Positions 51,659 through 61,612 of a stretch of 64,000 bases of DNA are shown here, piece after piece. Position 1 is the first letter of the stretch; each line of letters begins with the position of its first letter. The notes under the pieces were generated by a model. The model worked only from the letters and a program-made list of their open reading frames with translations, was not told where the DNA came from and searched no databases. The position numbers and the translations under genes are program-made. The stretch covers positions 744,001-808,000 of the forward strand of contig NZ_AP027058.1 in NCBI RefSeq assembly GCF_027925025.1. The letters are read 5' to 3'. This DNA is from Limnohabitans sp. MORI2 (lineage in GTDB: Bacteria; Pseudomonadota; Gammaproteobacteria; Burkholderiales; Burkholderiaceae_C).

Positions 51659-52479
51659 CAACACGTCGCACACATTTGTTTTCGTTGGCTGGTTGCTTAG
51701 CCATGGCCTTGGTTTTGGGCAGCAGTGCTGCTCAAGCGCAATCCCCGAGCATCGTGATGGCATCGACGACTTCTACCGAGCAATCGGGTTTGTTTGCGCA
51801 TTTGTTGCCCGCGTTCAAACAAGCCTCAGGCATCGACATCAAGGTGGTGGCGTTGGGCACAGGCCAAGCGTTGGACACGGGGCGCCGAGGAGATGCCGAT
51901 GTGCTGTTTGTGCATGACCAAGCGGCTGAAGAAAAATTTGTGGCCGAGGGTTTCGGCGTGAAGCGATACCCCGTGATGTACAACGACTTTGTGTTGGTTG
52001 GCCCTGCCAACGATCCCGCCAAAGTTCGTGGCAAAGACATCGTGTCTGCTTTGCAAAAAGTGGCTAACACACAAGCCGGTTTTGTTTCTCGCGGTGACAA
52101 GAGCGGCACCCACGCGGCGGAGCTGCGCTACTGGAAACAAGCGGGTTTAGAGAATAAAGGTGCAGGTTACAAAGAATGCGGTTGTGGCATGGGCCCCGCA
52201 TTGAACATTGCATCCTCCACAGGTGCTTACGCATTGACCGATCGTGGTACTTGGTTGAACTTCAAAAATCGCCAAGATCTGCAGGTGTTGGTGGAGGGGG
52301 ACAACCGCTTGTTCAACCAATACGGTGTGATGGTGGTCAACCCTGCCAAGCACAGCCACGTCAAAGCTGATTTGGCGCAGAAGTTTGTGGATTGGGTCGT
52401 TTCGCCTGCAGGCCAAGCCTCGATCAATGGCTACAAGATTGGCGGCGAACAGCTGTTCTTTGCCAACGCCAACAAATAA
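51655..52479 (+). CDS. tupA: tungstate-binding periplasmic protein
   Basis: This 274-residue protein has a Sec signal peptide (first about 28 residues, ending AQAQ) and the family's hallmark start of the mature protein, MASTTSTEQSGLF. The later GDKSGTHAAELRYWK matches the oxyanion-binding region of TupA proteins. TupA binds tungstate with high selectivity over molybdate in characterised members; here that is taken from family. The ATG overlaps the tupC stop (ATGA). Confidence 0.87.
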   Translation: MTTRRTHLFSLAGCLAMALVLGSSAAQAQSPSIVMASTTSTEQSGLFAHLLPAFKQASGIDIKVVALGTGQALDTGRRGDADVLFVHDQAAEEKFVAEGFGVKRYPVMYNDFVLVGPANDPAKVRGKDIVSALQKVANTQAGFVSRGDKSGTHAAELRYWKQAGLENKGAGYKECGCGMGPALNIASSTGAYALTDRGTWLNFKNRQDLQVLVEGDNRLFNQYGVMVVNPAKHSHVKADLAQKFVDWVVSPAGQASINGYKIGGEQLFFANANK

Positions 52480-52507
52480 ACCTAAGTCTTGCAGCTAGGA
52501 TTCAGGC

Positions 52508-52747
52508 ATGAGTCTCGAATCCTTAGCCCAGATGCCGCTTAGCGATGGCCCGAGTGCGCAGGCTTTTTTTGCCAGTGTGCAGGCGTATGCCGCTGAATGC
52601 GGTGTGAGTCTGCGCACCCCACCCCCAGAGCCAACGAGTTGTTGCGGACGCGGCTGCAATGGTTGTGTCTGGGAGGGTTTTTTTGCCGCAGCTATGTTTT
52701 GGCGCGAAGACGCGTTTATGGCGTTGACTCAAGCGGCTGACCGTTGA
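52508..52747 (+). CDS. small Cys-rich protein, oxidoreductase-like domain
   Basis: This 79-residue protein has the Cys motif CCGRGCNGCVWE, typical of the oxidoreductase-like N-terminal domain family (PF09791), proteins of unknown role. It follows tupA by 28 bp on the same strand. The last 32 bases overlap the end of the convergent helix-hairpin-helix gene, so the two mRNAs would be complementary there. Confidence 0.7.
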   Translation: MSLESLAQMPLSDGPSAQAFFASVQAYAAECGVSLRTPPPEPTSCCGRGCNGCVWEGFFAAAMFWREDAFMALTQAADR

Positions 52748-53015
52748 CCGTTAGGCCTTGCGCTGAAAACTGCTGAGCTTTGTTGCGGCGAATGCCTGAG
52801 ACGCGTTGCATCAAATCAGACCAGTCTTTGAAAGGTCCGTGTGCCCGAGCTTTGAGCACCTTGGCGGTCAGCGATGGCCCCATGCCCTTGACGCTGTCTA
52901 ACTCCGCTTCGTTGGCTTGGTTGATGTCTAGCGCCAAGGCTGTGTGACAGAGCATCAGCGCCATCGCGCCGCCTAAGACACCGCGCGTGAATAAGGACCG
53001 TGCGCCACGGTTCAT
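52716..53015 (-). CDS. ComEA-like helix-hairpin-helix protein
   Basis: This 99-residue protein has an N-terminal hydrophobic signal (residues about 10-28) and one helix-hairpin-helix region (INQANEAELDSVKGMGPSLTAKVLKAR minus its ends), as in short ComEA-like proteins. Such proteins bind DNA in the periplasm during uptake in some bacteria. It lies 9 bp after hldD on the same strand; it is transcribed toward the convergent Cys-rich gene, whose end it overlaps by 32 bp. A role in transformation is possible but not shown. Confidence 0.75.
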   Translation of the reverse strand: MNRGARSLFTRGVLGGAMALMLCHTALALDINQANEAELDSVKGMGPSLTAKVLKARAHGPFKDWSDLMQRVSGIRRNKAQQFSAQGLTVNGQPLESTP

Positions 53016-53024
53016 GGGCGCGAC

Positions 53025-54023
53025 TTATTTGCTCAAAGTGGCCATGTATTGCGTGACACCACTTTGCACATCGGCAAACTGATGATCGCAACCGCTGGCG
53101 CGTAGATTGGTCAAGTCGGCTTGCGTGTAGCACTGGTATTTGCCACGCAACGCATCGGGGAAGGGCACGTATTCGATCAAACCTGCTTTGGCAGCACCTG
53201 CCAAATCAAGAGCGGCTTCGCCTTTTTTTGCGCGCATCGCGTTGACCACCGACAAGGCCACATCGTTGAAGGGTTGTGCGCGGCCTGAGCCGAGGTTGAA
53301 GATGCCCGACTTGTCTGGGTTGTCCAAGAACCACAGGTTCACGGCCACCACGTCGTCGATGAAGACGAAGTCACGCATTTGCGCGCCTTGGGCGTAGCCG
53401 CCGTATTCACCAAACAACTTCACTTTGCCTTCGGCGTTGAATTGGTTGAATTGGTGAAACGCTACGCTGGCCATGCGACCTTTGTGTTGCTCGCGTGGGC
53501 CGTACACGTTGAAGTAGCGAAAGCCCACCACTTGGCGCTTGAACTTCTTGAAGTTGTTGTTGCACTCCAAGCGCATGCGTTGGTCAAACAACAATTTGGA
53601 GTAGCCGTACACATTGAGTGGCAGCTCGTACTCGGGTGTTTCTACAAAGGTGTCGCTGCCGCCGTAAGTAGCCGCAGATGAAGCGTAGAGCAAACGCGTG
53701 CCGCTTTGCTGGCAGGCGTTGAACAAACCACACGAGAGCGTGTAGTTGTTGTCCATCATGTACTTGCCATCGCTCTCCATGGTGTCGCTGCAAGCGCCTT
53801 CGTGGAACACGGCTTCGACTTTGCCAAACGCGTTTTCGGCAAAGAGTTCATAGAACACGTCCTTGTCGAGGTAGTCGGCGATCTTCAAATCGGCGATGTT
53901 GCGAAACTTGTCGCCCTCCGTCAGGTCATCTACCGCGATGATGTTGGTGATGCCGCGAGCGTTCAAGCCCTTGATGATGTTGCTGCCGATAAATCCTGCG
54001 GCGCCTGTGACGACGATTTTCAT
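53025..54023 (-). CDS. hldD: ADP-L-glycero-D-manno-heptose 6-epimerase
   Basis: This 332-residue SDR-type epimerase has the Rossmann motif [10 protein letters not shown] at residues 7-16 and the catalytic Tyr and Lys in [12 protein letters not shown] near residue 140. It converts ADP-D-glycero to ADP-L-glycero-D-manno-heptose for the LPS inner core. It follows hldE1 (rfaE1) by 18 bp, matching the pathway order. Confidence 0.92.
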   Translation of the reverse strand: MKIVVTGAAGFIGSNIIKGLNARGITNIIAVDDLTEGDKFRNIADLKIADYLDKDVFYELFAENAFGKVEAVFHEGACSDTMESDGKYMMDNNYTLSCGLFNACQQSGTRLLYASSAATYGGSDTFVETPEYELPLNVYGYSKLLFDQRMRLECNNNFKKFKRQVVGFRYFNVYGPREQHKGRMASVAFHQFNQFNAEGKVKLFGEYGGYAQGAQMRDFVFIDDVVAVNLWFLDNPDKSGIFNLGSGRAQPFNDVALSVVNAMRAKKGEAALDLAGAAKAGLIEYVPFPDALRGKYQCYTQADLTNLRASGCDHQFADVQSGVTQYMATLSK

Positions 54024-54041
54024 AATTTCTCCAGAGACAGC

Positions 54042-54983
54042 TTAAGCCATCAACTCTTCGTAGCTGACGGTGGCCGTACCAAACTTACCCACCACCACGC
54101 CACCTGCTTTGTTGGCCAAAGGCATGGCATCGCGCAGGCTCAAGCCCGCAGCGACCAACGTGGCCAAGGTTGCAATCACGGTGTCACCCGCACCTGTGAC
54201 GTCAAACACTTCGCGAGCTTGCGCGGATACGCTCAATTCACCTTGCGCATCAAACAGGGTCATGCCTTCTTCGCTACGGGTGAGCAGCAGGGCGTCGAGC
54301 TTGAGCTCTTGGCGCAGCGCATGGGCTTTTTGTACCAGCTCAGCTTCGGTGTGCCATTTGCCGATGACTTGTTCGAGTTCAGCACGGTTAGGTGTGATGC
54401 AAGTCGCGCCCGCGTAGCGCGAGTAATCACTGCCCTTGGGATCAATCAACACGGCTTTGCCTGCTGCACGCGCTGCCGCAATCATTTGCGATACATGGGC
54501 CAAACCGCCTTTGCCGTAGTCAGAGAACAGCACCACTTTGTGGGCTGGTAACAGTTGCATGAATTGGTCGGTTTGCGAGGCCAGTACCTCGTTTTGCGGC
54601 GTGTTCTCAAAGTCCACACGCAACAACTGTTGCTGGCGGCCAATCACGCGCAGCTTGACCGTGGTTTTGAGTTGGCTGTCACGGCCCAAGTGGGGGGCAA
54701 TGCCCGTTTTGGCCACTAAGTCTTCTAGCAAGTGGCTGGCTTCGTCGTCGCCGACGACTGACAGCAGCGATGAATGTGCGCCTAAGCTCACCACGTTATA
54801 GGCCACGTTGGCGCATCCACCCAAACGGTTTTCTTCGCGCGTGATACGCACCACAGGCACGGGTGCTTCGGGGCTGATGCGGTCTACTGCGCCATACCAA
54901 TAGCGGTCGAGCATCACATCGCCGACGACCAAGACATGGGCTTGTTTGAGTTGTTCTTTAGTGACTGGGGTACTGAGTGTCAT
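54042..54983 (-). CDS. rfaE1: D-glycero-beta-D-manno-heptose-7-phosphate kinase
   Basis: The start chosen is the ATG at 54983 (MTLSTPVTKEQL), which overlaps the lapB stop by ATGA, giving 313 residues. It is a PfkB-family sugar kinase with LGGCANVAYN near residue 52 and the GAGDT catalytic motif VTGAGDTVIATLA near 255. It corresponds to domain I of E. coli HldE; the adenylyltransferase domain is absent and must be encoded elsewhere. It lies between lapB and hldD. Confidence 0.88.
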   Translation of the reverse strand: MTLSTPVTKEQLKQAHVLVVGDVMLDRYWYGAVDRISPEAPVPVVRITREENRLGGCANVAYNVVSLGAHSSLLSVVGDDEASHLLEDLVAKTGIAPHLGRDSQLKTTVKLRVIGRQQQLLRVDFENTPQNEVLASQTDQFMQLLPAHKVVLFSDYGKGGLAHVSQMIAAARAAGKAVLIDPKGSDYSRYAGATCITPNRAELEQVIGKWHTEAELVQKAHALRQELKLDALLLTRSEEGMTLFDAQGELSVSAQAREVFDVTGAGDTVIATLATLVAAGLSLRDAMPLANKAGGVVVGKFGTATVSYEELMA

Positions 54984-56131
54984 AGTTCTTCCACGCGACG
55001 GGCGGGGTAGCTGTCCCAAGCTTGGCAGCCTGGGCATTGCCAAAAGTGCTGGCTGGCTTCAAAACCACACGCGGCACATCGGTAGCGTTGCAAGGGTTTG
55101 GCGGCGCGTTCGAGGGCGCGCTGCACTTGCGGGTGAAATTCTTCGTGCTCAAACTTCTCGTTGGCAATCCACTGTGTGGCAGCGACCAACGAAGGCTCGC
55201 GCTCTAAGTGCTTGGCAAACAAGCCGCTGGTGTTTGTCTCACCCTGTGATTTGCGCAAAGTGACGATGGCGTTGAGGACATCAAGCGATGCAGTTTTTGC
55301 ATAGCTGGTTTCGAGCAAAGCCATGGTTTTCGGCACACAGTTCAAAGTTTGCGCCAAGGCCGCAAGCTTAGGAGCGAGCAAGGGTAGCGAAGCGGGTACT
55401 TGCGTCGCCAAGTTTTCTAGCGTGGCATAGGCCTCACCAGCACGGCCAGTTTGCTCATACGTCTTAGCCAGTGCGATGCGCGAACGTGCGTTGTGGGGGG
55501 CAGCCTCAGTTGCTTGCTTGAGCAAAGCCACGATTTGGTCGGCTTGTTGTGCCACGTCAAGGCTTTCAGCTTCTTCGCACAGGTAATGCGCCAAGCGCCC
55601 CTGAAAGCTGCCTTGACCACTGTCGCCCAATTTTTTGGCGATGACCGAGGCTTTGGCCCAATCGCGTGAGCGTTCGTAAATGCTCAACAAGGCCAAGTGC
55701 GCTTGTGCTTGGTGGGCGGTGCCTTCTAGCTTGTTCAGCGCGTCTTCGGCTCGGTCAAGCAAGCCTGCTTTGAGATAGTCCAAAGCAAGAGCGTGTTGTG
55801 CGCGGTCTCGGTCGGTTTGGCTCAAGTCGCCGCGTGAGAGCAAGTGTTGATGGACACGCACGGCTCGCTCGTACTCGCCACGGCGGCGAAACAAATTGCC
55901 AAGCGCGAAATGAAGCTCAGACGTGTCGGGGTCGTGCTGTACAGCCTCAATGAAGGCGTCAATGGCTTGGTCTTGTTGCTCATTGAGCAAATGGTTCAGA
56001 CCTTTGAAATACGCCTTGGGGGTTTGACGGTTCTCCAGTCGCAGCTGGCGCAAGTCCATGCGCGAGGCGACCCAGCCCATGATGAAGGCCACAGGCAAGC
56101 CCAGCAAAATCCAGCTGAGGTCAAATTCCAT
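54980..56131 (-). CDS. lapB: LPS assembly protein LapB (YciM)
   Basis: This 383-residue protein has an N-terminal membrane helix (residues about 5-20), six or more tetratricopeptide-type repeats and a C-terminal rubredoxin-like zinc site with CAACGFEASQ and CPGC. LapB regulates LpxC proteolysis by FtsH and so balances LPS synthesis. It overlaps lapA by 11 bp and rfaE1 by 4 bp, fitting one LPS-linked operon. Confidence 0.9.
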   Translation of the reverse strand: MEFDLSWILLGLPVAFIMGWVASRMDLRQLRLENRQTPKAYFKGLNHLLNEQQDQAIDAFIEAVQHDPDTSELHFALGNLFRRRGEYERAVRVHQHLLSRGDLSQTDRDRAQHALALDYLKAGLLDRAEDALNKLEGTAHQAQAHLALLSIYERSRDWAKASVIAKKLGDSGQGSFQGRLAHYLCEEAESLDVAQQADQIVALLKQATEAAPHNARSRIALAKTYEQTGRAGEAYATLENLATQVPASLPLLAPKLAALAQTLNCVPKTMALLETSYAKTASLDVLNAIVTLRKSQGETNTSGLFAKHLEREPSLVAATQWIANEKFEHEEFHPQVQRALERAAKPLQRYRCAACGFEASQHFWQCPGCQAWDSYPARRVEEL

Positions 56132-56420
56132 GTGTCGAGTCCGCAGTTGTGGAGGCGGTTGTTGCTTCAGGCTTGGCTGATGTATTGGCTAGTTGGGCCA
56201 ATCGACGGTGTTTCCACCAGCGCGGCACCATGCCAACCACGCCCACTGCCACGCCCATGACGAAGACAGTCAGCAACACCAAAACCAACGGTGCACTCCA
56301 AGTGGTGCCAAAAAAGAAATGGACCACGGCATCGTGTTGGTTATTCAGCGCAAAAGCGAAGAGGGTAAAAAAAATGGCTGCCTTCAGTACCCACTGAAGC
56401 AGCCACATGAGGTTTTTCAA
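56121..56420 (-). CDS. lapA: LapA-domain membrane protein
   Basis: This 99-residue protein has two membrane helices (about residues 12-26 and 43-63) with the LapA/DUF1049 layout and a charged C-terminal tail. The start chosen is the TTG at 56420, since GAGGAG stands six bases before it; an ATG four codons later at 56408 has no comparable site. LapA acts with LapB in LPS assembly. It is between ihfB and lapB on the same strand. Confidence 0.82.
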   Translation of the reverse strand: MKNLMWLLQWVLKAAIFFTLFAFALNNQHDAVVHFFFGTTWSAPLVLVLLTVFVMGVAVGVVGMVPRWWKHRRLAQLANTSAKPEATTASTTADSTHGI

Positions 56421-56453
56421 GATGGCTCCTCTGTGACGAGGGCCATTTTAGAC

Positions 56454-56771
56454 TCAACCTTTGGATTCAGACCCCGCCAACAATTCTTGGGTGCGTGCAT
56501 CCACCGCTTCGCGCAAGGCCTTGCCTGGCTTGAAATGAGGCACACGTTTTTCAGGAATGGCAACGCTTTCGCCGGAACGCGGGTTGCGCCCCATCCGAGG
56601 CGGGCGACGGTTGATCGAAAAACTGCCAAACCCCCGCAACTCAATGCGGTGGCCACGCACCAGCGCGTCGCTCATCGCGTCAAGAAGCGTCTTGACAGCG
56701 AACTCGGCGTCGCGGTGCGTGAGCTGCCCAAAACGGGCAGCCAGTTCTTCGACCAAGTCTGAGCGGGTCAT
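56454..56771 (-). CDS. ihfB: integration host factor subunit beta
   Basis: This 105-residue HU/IHF protein starts [15 protein letters not shown], has the [21 protein letters not shown] arm region in part and the family's C-terminal [13 protein letters not shown] beta pairs with IHF alpha and bends DNA at specific sites. Its start shares a base with the rpsA stop, an arrangement known in proteobacteria. Confidence 0.92.
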   Translation of the reverse strand: MTRSDLVEELAARFGQLTHRDAEFAVKTLLDAMSDALVRGHRIELRGFGSFSINRRPPRMGRNPRSGESVAIPEKRVPHFKPGKALREAVDARTQELLAGSESKG

Positions 56772-58450
56772 CAGTTGTTGTCGAGCTTAGCGCGCAACAA
56801 AGCACCCAAGCTGGTTGTTCCAGCGTTTTCGGCTTTGGACTGTTGAGACAAGGAAGCCATGGCTTCTTGTTGGTCAGCAGCGTCTTTGGCTTTGATGGAC
56901 AACTGGATGTTGCGGGTCTTGCGATCCACGTTCACCACGACAGCAGTCACTTCGTCGCCGACTTTCAACACTTGGCTGGCGTCTTCCACGCGGTCACGAG
57001 AAATTTCGCTCACGCGCAAGTAGCCCACGATGTCTTCGCCCAAGTCGATTTCAGCGCCTTTGGCGTCCACAGACTTGACCTTACCAGTCACGATTTGGCC
57101 CTTGTCGTTCACCGACACGAAGGTAGTGAAGGGGTCAGAGTCGAGTTGTTTGATGCCCAAGCTGATGCGCTCGCGCTCAACGTCCACGGCCAACACGATG
57201 GCTTCCACTTCTTGGCCCTTCTTGAATTCGCGCACAGCGTTTTCGCCGGTTTCGTTCCAAGACAGGTCAGACAAGTGCACCAAACCGTCGATGCCAGCGG
57301 CCAAGCCCACGAACACGCCGAAGTCGGTGATCGATTTGATGGGGCCCTTCACGCGGTCACCGCGCTTGGTGTTTTGAGCGAAGTCTTGCCATGGGTTGGC
57401 TTTGCATTGCTTCATGCCCAAGCTGATACGGCGCTTGTCTTCGTCGATCTCGAGGACCATGACTTCGACTTCGTCGCCCAATGACACGATCTTGGAGGGT
57501 GCCACGTTCTTGTTGGTCCAGTCCATTTCAGACACGTGCACCAAGCCTTCGATGCCTGGCTCGAGTTCCACAAACGCGCCGTAGTCGGCGATGTTGGTGA
57601 TCTTGCCGAACAAGCGAGTGCTTTGTGGGTAGCGGCGGTTGACGCCCATCCAAGGATCGTCGCCCATTTGCTTGAGGCCCAAGGACACGCGGTTTTTCTC
57701 TGTGTCGAACTTGAGGATCTTGGCCGTGATTTCTTGACCAGCAGTAACCACCTCAGATGGGTGACGCACACGACGCCATGCCATGTCGGTGATGTGCAGC
57801 AAGCCGTCGATGCCGCCCAAGTCCACGAATGCACCGTATTCGGTGATGTTCTTGACCACGCCGTTGACGATAGAGCCTTCTTTCAAAGTCTCCATCAACT
57901 TGGCGCGCTCTTCGCCCATCGAAGCTTCCACCACAGCGCGGCGTGACAACACGACGTTGTTGCGCTTGCGGTCGAGTTTGATGACCTTGAATTCCATGGT
58001 CTTGTTCTCGTAGGGAGACAAGTCTTTGATCGGACGTGTGTCGATCAATGAACCAGGCAAGAAGGCGCGGATGCCGTTGACCAACACGGTCAAGCCACCC
58101 TTGACTTTGCCGCTGGTCGTGCCAGTGACAAACTCGCCAGATTCCAGAGCTTTTTCCAAGCTCATCCACGATGCCAAACGCTTGGCAGTGTCGCGGCTCA
58201 AAATGGTGTCGCCGTAGCCGTTTTCAACGCTACTGATCGCAACAGAAACGAAGTCACCAGCTTGGACTTCGAGCTCGCCCTGGTCGTTTTTGAATTCTTC
58301 GATTGGCACATAAGCTTCAGACTTGAGGCCAGCGTTCACGACGACGTGGTTGTGTTCAATGCGAACCACTTCAGCAGTGATCACTTCACCTGTGCGCATT
58401 TCGGCGCGTTTCAGGGACTCTTCAAACAGGGCGGCAAAAGATTCAGACAT
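56771..58450 (-). CDS. rpsA: 30S ribosomal protein S1
   Basis: The start is the ATG at 58450 ([19 protein letters not shown]) with AAGGAAAT upstream, giving 559 residues; the frame extends to 58645 but only into the leader. Six S1-type RNA-binding domains follow one another, recognised by repeats such as [37 protein letters not shown] and [20 protein letters not shown]1 brings mRNAs to the 30S subunit. It is between aroA-cmk and ihfB. Confidence 0.95.
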   Translation of the reverse strand: MSESFAALFEESLKRAEMRTGEVITAEVVRIEHNHVVVNAGLKSEAYVPIEEFKNDQGELEVQAGDFVSVAISSVENGYGDTILSRDTAKRLASWMSLEKALESGEFVTGTTSGKVKGGLTVLVNGIRAFLPGSLIDTRPIKDLSPYENKTMEFKVIKLDRKRNNVVLSRRAVVEASMGEERAKLMETLKEGSIVNGVVKNITEYGAFVDLGGIDGLLHITDMAWRRVRHPSEVVTAGQEITAKILKFDTEKNRVSLGLKQMGDDPWMGVNRRYPQSTRLFGKITNIADYGAFVELEPGIEGLVHVSEMDWTNKNVAPSKIVSLGDEVEVMVLEIDEDKRRISLGMKQCKANPWQDFAQNTKRGDRVKGPIKSITDFGVFVGLAAGIDGLVHLSDLSWNETGENAVREFKKGQEVEAIVLAVDVERERISLGIKQLDSDPFTTFVSVNDKGQIVTGKVKSVDAKGAEIDLGEDIVGYLRVSEISRDRVEDASQVLKVGDEVTAVVVNVDRKTRNIQLSIKAKDAADQQEAMASLSQQSKAENAGTTSLGALLRAKLDNN

Positions 58451-58620
58451 GTATTTCCTTTGTCTCATCACGGGAAAGAGGGCAGCACAATTACTGCACC
58501 ACATGGGCCTGCGATAAGCGGTGGTTGTGTGGCGTGAGCCACGGTTAAGTTGTAGATCCGTTAGGCCAGTGCGCATGCAGCGCGAGGGGAGCCAAACGGG
58601 CCAGGTTTTGCAGCCCTTGT
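58451..58620 (-). promoter_or_regulatory. rpsA leader region
   Basis: These 170 bp separate the aroA-cmk stop from the rpsA ATG and should hold the rpsA promoter and 5' leader. In E. coli the rpsA leader is folded and autoregulated by S1; here no clear T-run terminator or strong -10/-35 pair stands out to me. Confidence 0.4.
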
Positions 58621-60633
58621 TTAGAAGGGCTGCTTTGCTTGCCACCAGTTCAACACTTGATCGACTGAGGCTTCAATCGAGAGTGATGAGTTGTCCAGTG
58701 ACACAGCATCTTGTGCCGGTTTCAAAGGTGCCACGCTGCGCGATGAATCGCGAGCGTCACGGGCCTCTAAATCGGCGCGAAGACTGTCAAGTGTAGTCGA
58801 AATTCCCTTTGAAATCAATTGCTTATGACGGCGTTCGGCACGCTGCGCGGCGCTGGCAGTCAAAAACACCTTCAATGGCGCATGGGGAAAGATGACGGTG
58901 CCCATGTCGCGACCATCGGCCAACAGGCCTGGCAGGCGCTGAAAGCTGTGCTGTAAGTCCACCAAAGCGGTACGCACGGCAGGTAAAACCGACACTTTAG
59001 AAGCATTCATGCCAGCTTCTTCGGTGCGGATGATGTCGCTCACGTTTTCGTCGCCGAGCCACACGGTTTCGCCTTCAAAGCGCACGGGCAGGGTGCGGGC
59101 CATCTCGGCAATGCGGGCTTCGTCGTGGCTGTCGAGCGACAAGCCCGCTTTCAAAGCGGCATACGCGGTGATGCGGTACAACGCGCCCGAGTCGAGGTAG
59201 TGGTAGCCCAAAGCTTGTGCGACGCGGCTGGCCAGCGTGCCTTTGCCTGAGGCCGTGGGGCCATCGATGCAAATGACGGGAATGTCGGCCGTGCGCGCGT
59301 GCGCCACCGAGAACAAAGCTTCGAAATAGTCGGGGAAAGTTTTCGCCACGCACTTGGGGTCTTCAATGCGCACGGGCAAGTGGGCGGCGTTGAAGGCAGC
59401 CAACGAGAAGCACATGGCCACGCGGTGGTCGTCGTAGGTGTGAATGCTGGCCGCTTGCCACTGGCCTTGTGACGCGGTGGTGTGCGCACCATTGGGCAAG
59501 GGATAGACCTTGATCCAGTCTGGGCCTTCTTCCACGGTGGCACCGAGCTTGCGGCATTCGGTGGCCATGGCCACGATGCGGTCGGTTTCTTTGACACGCC
59601 AGCTGGCGATGTTGGTGAGGGTCGTGGGGCCATCGGCGTACAGCGCCATCACGGCCAGCGTCATGGCGGCATCGGGGATGTGGTTGCAGTCGAGCGTGAT
59701 GCCCTTCAAAGGCCAAGCCCCGCGCTCGATGTGCAGCCAGTTGGGGCCGCTGGTGACCTTGGCGCCCATCAGTTGCGCAGCTTCGACAAAGCGGATGTCA
59801 CCTTGAATCGAGTCCGCACCAACGCCGTTGACGCGGATACCGCTGCCTTCGGCGATGGCTCCTAAAGCAATGAAGTAGCTAGCCGAAGACGCATCGGCTT
59901 CGACGTGAATGCTACCGGGTGACTGGTAGCGGCTGCCTGCGGGAATGACAAAACGCTCCCACCCTTGGCGCTCCACCGCAATGCCGTAGCGGGCCAGCAG
60001 ATTAAGTGTGATCTCGATGTAGGGCTTGCTGATCAACTCGCCCACCACCTCGATGGTGATGGCGCGGTCTTGTGCGGCGAGTGGCAGGGCCATCAATAAA
60101 GCGGTGAGGAATTGGCTGGACACATCGCCGCGCACGGGAATGGGCTTGTCCAGCTTGAGCGCAGGCTGGCGCACGCGCAGGGGCGGGAAGCCGTCGTTGC
60201 CTAAATAGTCGATGGCGCAGCCCAGCTCGCGCAGCGCGTCCACCAAGTCGCCAATGGGGCGCTCGTGCATGCGTGGCACGCCTTTGAGCGTGAAGTCGCC
60301 GCCGTGCACCGCCAAGGCGGCGGTAAGCGGGCGCATGGCCGTGCCCGCGTTGCCCATGAAAAACTCAATCGCCTCTGCAGGCCAGGCGCGGCCGCCCAAA
60401 CCGGTGATGGTGACGGTGCTGCCTTGCACGTTCACACCGCAGCCGAGTTGACGCAAGGCGGCGAGCATCACACGGGTGTCGTCCGAGTCGAGCAGGTCGT
60501 GCACCACGGTCGTGCCTTCGCACAAGGCGGAGAGCAACAGCACGCGGTTGGAAATGCTTTTGGAGCCAGGCAGCGTGACAGCGCCTTGTGCGCCAGCGAG
60601 TGGGGGGAGATCGATGAAGGCGGTGGAGAACAT
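58621..60633 (-). CDS. aroA-cmk: fused 3-phosphoshikimate 1-carboxyvinyltransferase / cytidylate kinase
   Basis: One 670-residue frame carries two enzymes. Residues 1 to about 445 form AroA (EPSP synthase), with [16 protein letters not shown] near residue 22 and [12 protein letters not shown] near 91. From about residue 453 the P-loop [11 protein letters not shown] (Asp457) begins a cytidylate kinase with [10 protein letters not shown] and a C-terminal SDR-like helix. No stop or frameshift lies at the joint. AroA makes EPSP for chorismate and Cmk phosphorylates CMP/dCMP. The fusion is known from some Burkholderiales. Confidence 0.92.
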   Translation of the reverse strand: MFSTAFIDLPPLAGAQGAVTLPGSKSISNRVLLLSALCEGTTVVHDLLDSDDTRVMLAALRQLGCGVNVQGSTVTITGLGGRAWPAEAIEFFMGNAGTAMRPLTAALAVHGGDFTLKGVPRMHERPIGDLVDALRELGCAIDYLGNDGFPPLRVRQPALKLDKPIPVRGDVSSQFLTALLMALPLAAQDRAITIEVVGELISKPYIEITLNLLARYGIAVERQGWERFVIPAGSRYQSPGSIHVEADASSASYFIALGAIAEGSGIRVNGVGADSIQGDIRFVEAAQLMGAKVTSGPNWLHIERGAWPLKGITLDCNHIPDAAMTLAVMALYADGPTTLTNIASWRVKETDRIVAMATECRKLGATVEEGPDWIKVYPLPNGAHTTASQGQWQAASIHTYDDHRVAMCFSLAAFNAAHLPVRIEDPKCVAKTFPDYFEALFSVAHARTADIPVICIDGPTASGKGTLASRVAQALGYHYLDSGALYRITAYAALKAGLSLDSHDEARIAEMARTLPVRFEGETVWLGDENVSDIIRTEEAGMNASKVSVLPAVRTALVDLQHSFQRLPGLLADGRDMGTVIFPHAPLKVFLTASAAQRAERRHKQLISKGISTTLDSLRADLEARDARDSSRSVAPLKPAQDAVSLDNSSLSIEASVDQVLNWWQAKQPF

Positions 60634-60715
60634 GGGGCTCGTCTCTTGCGGTGTGGGCAGCGTGAATTGGGGGCGTGATCGGTGAGTGCTCAGCTAGTGC
60701 CAAGCACTGTGCGCG

Positions 60716-61612
60716 TCAGGTGTCATCGTTAGCACGGCAGGCGTTCCCTGCTTGCAGCGTCCAGCCCGCGCGTGTGGCGCTGGCTTGTTGGATGAGGGCT
60801 TGCAGCGCGGCGGCATCGCCTTGCTTCAAGGCGTTTTCGAATTGGTCAAGTGCTGCGCGAAAGTGCGCGACTTGTGCGAGCACTTCAGCATGGTTGGCGC
60901 TCAAAATGTCGCGCCACACGGCAGGGTCGCTGGCGGCAATGCGCGAAAAATCGCGAAAGCCCGGGCCTGCCATGTCCAAAAACGCTGCGCCTTGCGCTTG
61001 CGAGGTGATGGCGTTCACGGCAGCAAACGCCAGCATGTGTGGCAAATGGCTCACGGCTGCAAACGTGGCGTCGTGCGCTTCGGGTGTCATGGTGCTCACG
61101 TGGCTGCCAATGGCGGCCCACACATCATGGGCCGCTTGCAAGCGATGAATGCCAGTTTTGGGCAGCGGCGTGAGGATGGTGCGACGCTCTTGGTAGAGCT
61201 GGCTTTCGGCATGTTCGATGCCCGCCACTTCTTTGCCGGCAATGGGGTGTGCAGGCACAAAGCAGCTCAGGCGTTCACCCAAAGTGGCTTGAGCAGCGGC
61301 AATCACATCGCATTTGGTGGAGCCCACGTCCATCAGCAACGCGTTGGGTTGCAACACATCGCGCATCGCAGCAAAGCTGCTGTGCATGGCGCCTACAGGT
61401 ACGGCGAGCAAGACGAGGTCAGCGCCTTGCACAGCTTCGGCAACGCTGGCACAGGCTTGGTCGATGACTTTGAGTTCAACCGCGCGTTGGCGCGTTGTGT
61501 TGGAAGCGCTGAAACCAACGATGGTTTGCACCAGCCCAGCCTCGCGCAAGGCGAGCGCGAACGAGCCGCCCATCAGGCCACAGCCGATGAGGGCTAGCCT
61601 TTGGAATTTCAT
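60716..61612 (-). CDS. tyrA: prephenate dehydrogenase
   Basis: The start is the ATG at 61612 (MKFQRLALIGCGLMGGSFALAL), which overlaps the pheA stop by ATGA, giving 298 residues; an upstream frame reaching 61738 is shadow. The NAD-binding GCGLMGGS motif, MDVGSTKCDVI and the HPIAGKE catalytic region with His are present. It turns prephenate into 4-hydroxyphenylpyruvate for tyrosine. The gene stands between pheA and aroA-cmk; no hisC gene is interposed here. Confidence 0.9.
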   Translation of the reverse strand: MKFQRLALIGCGLMGGSFALALREAGLVQTIVGFSASNTTRQRAVELKVIDQACASVAEAVQGADLVLLAVPVGAMHSSFAAMRDVLQPNALLMDVGSTKCDVIAAAQATLGERLSCFVPAHPIAGKEVAGIEHAESQLYQERRTILTPLPKTGIHRLQAAHDVWAAIGSHVSTMTPEAHDATFAAVSHLPHMLAFAAVNAITSQAQGAAFLDMAGPGFRDFSRIAASDPAVWRDILSANHAEVLAQVAHFRAALDQFENALKQGDAAALQALIQQASATRAGWTLQAGNACRANDDT

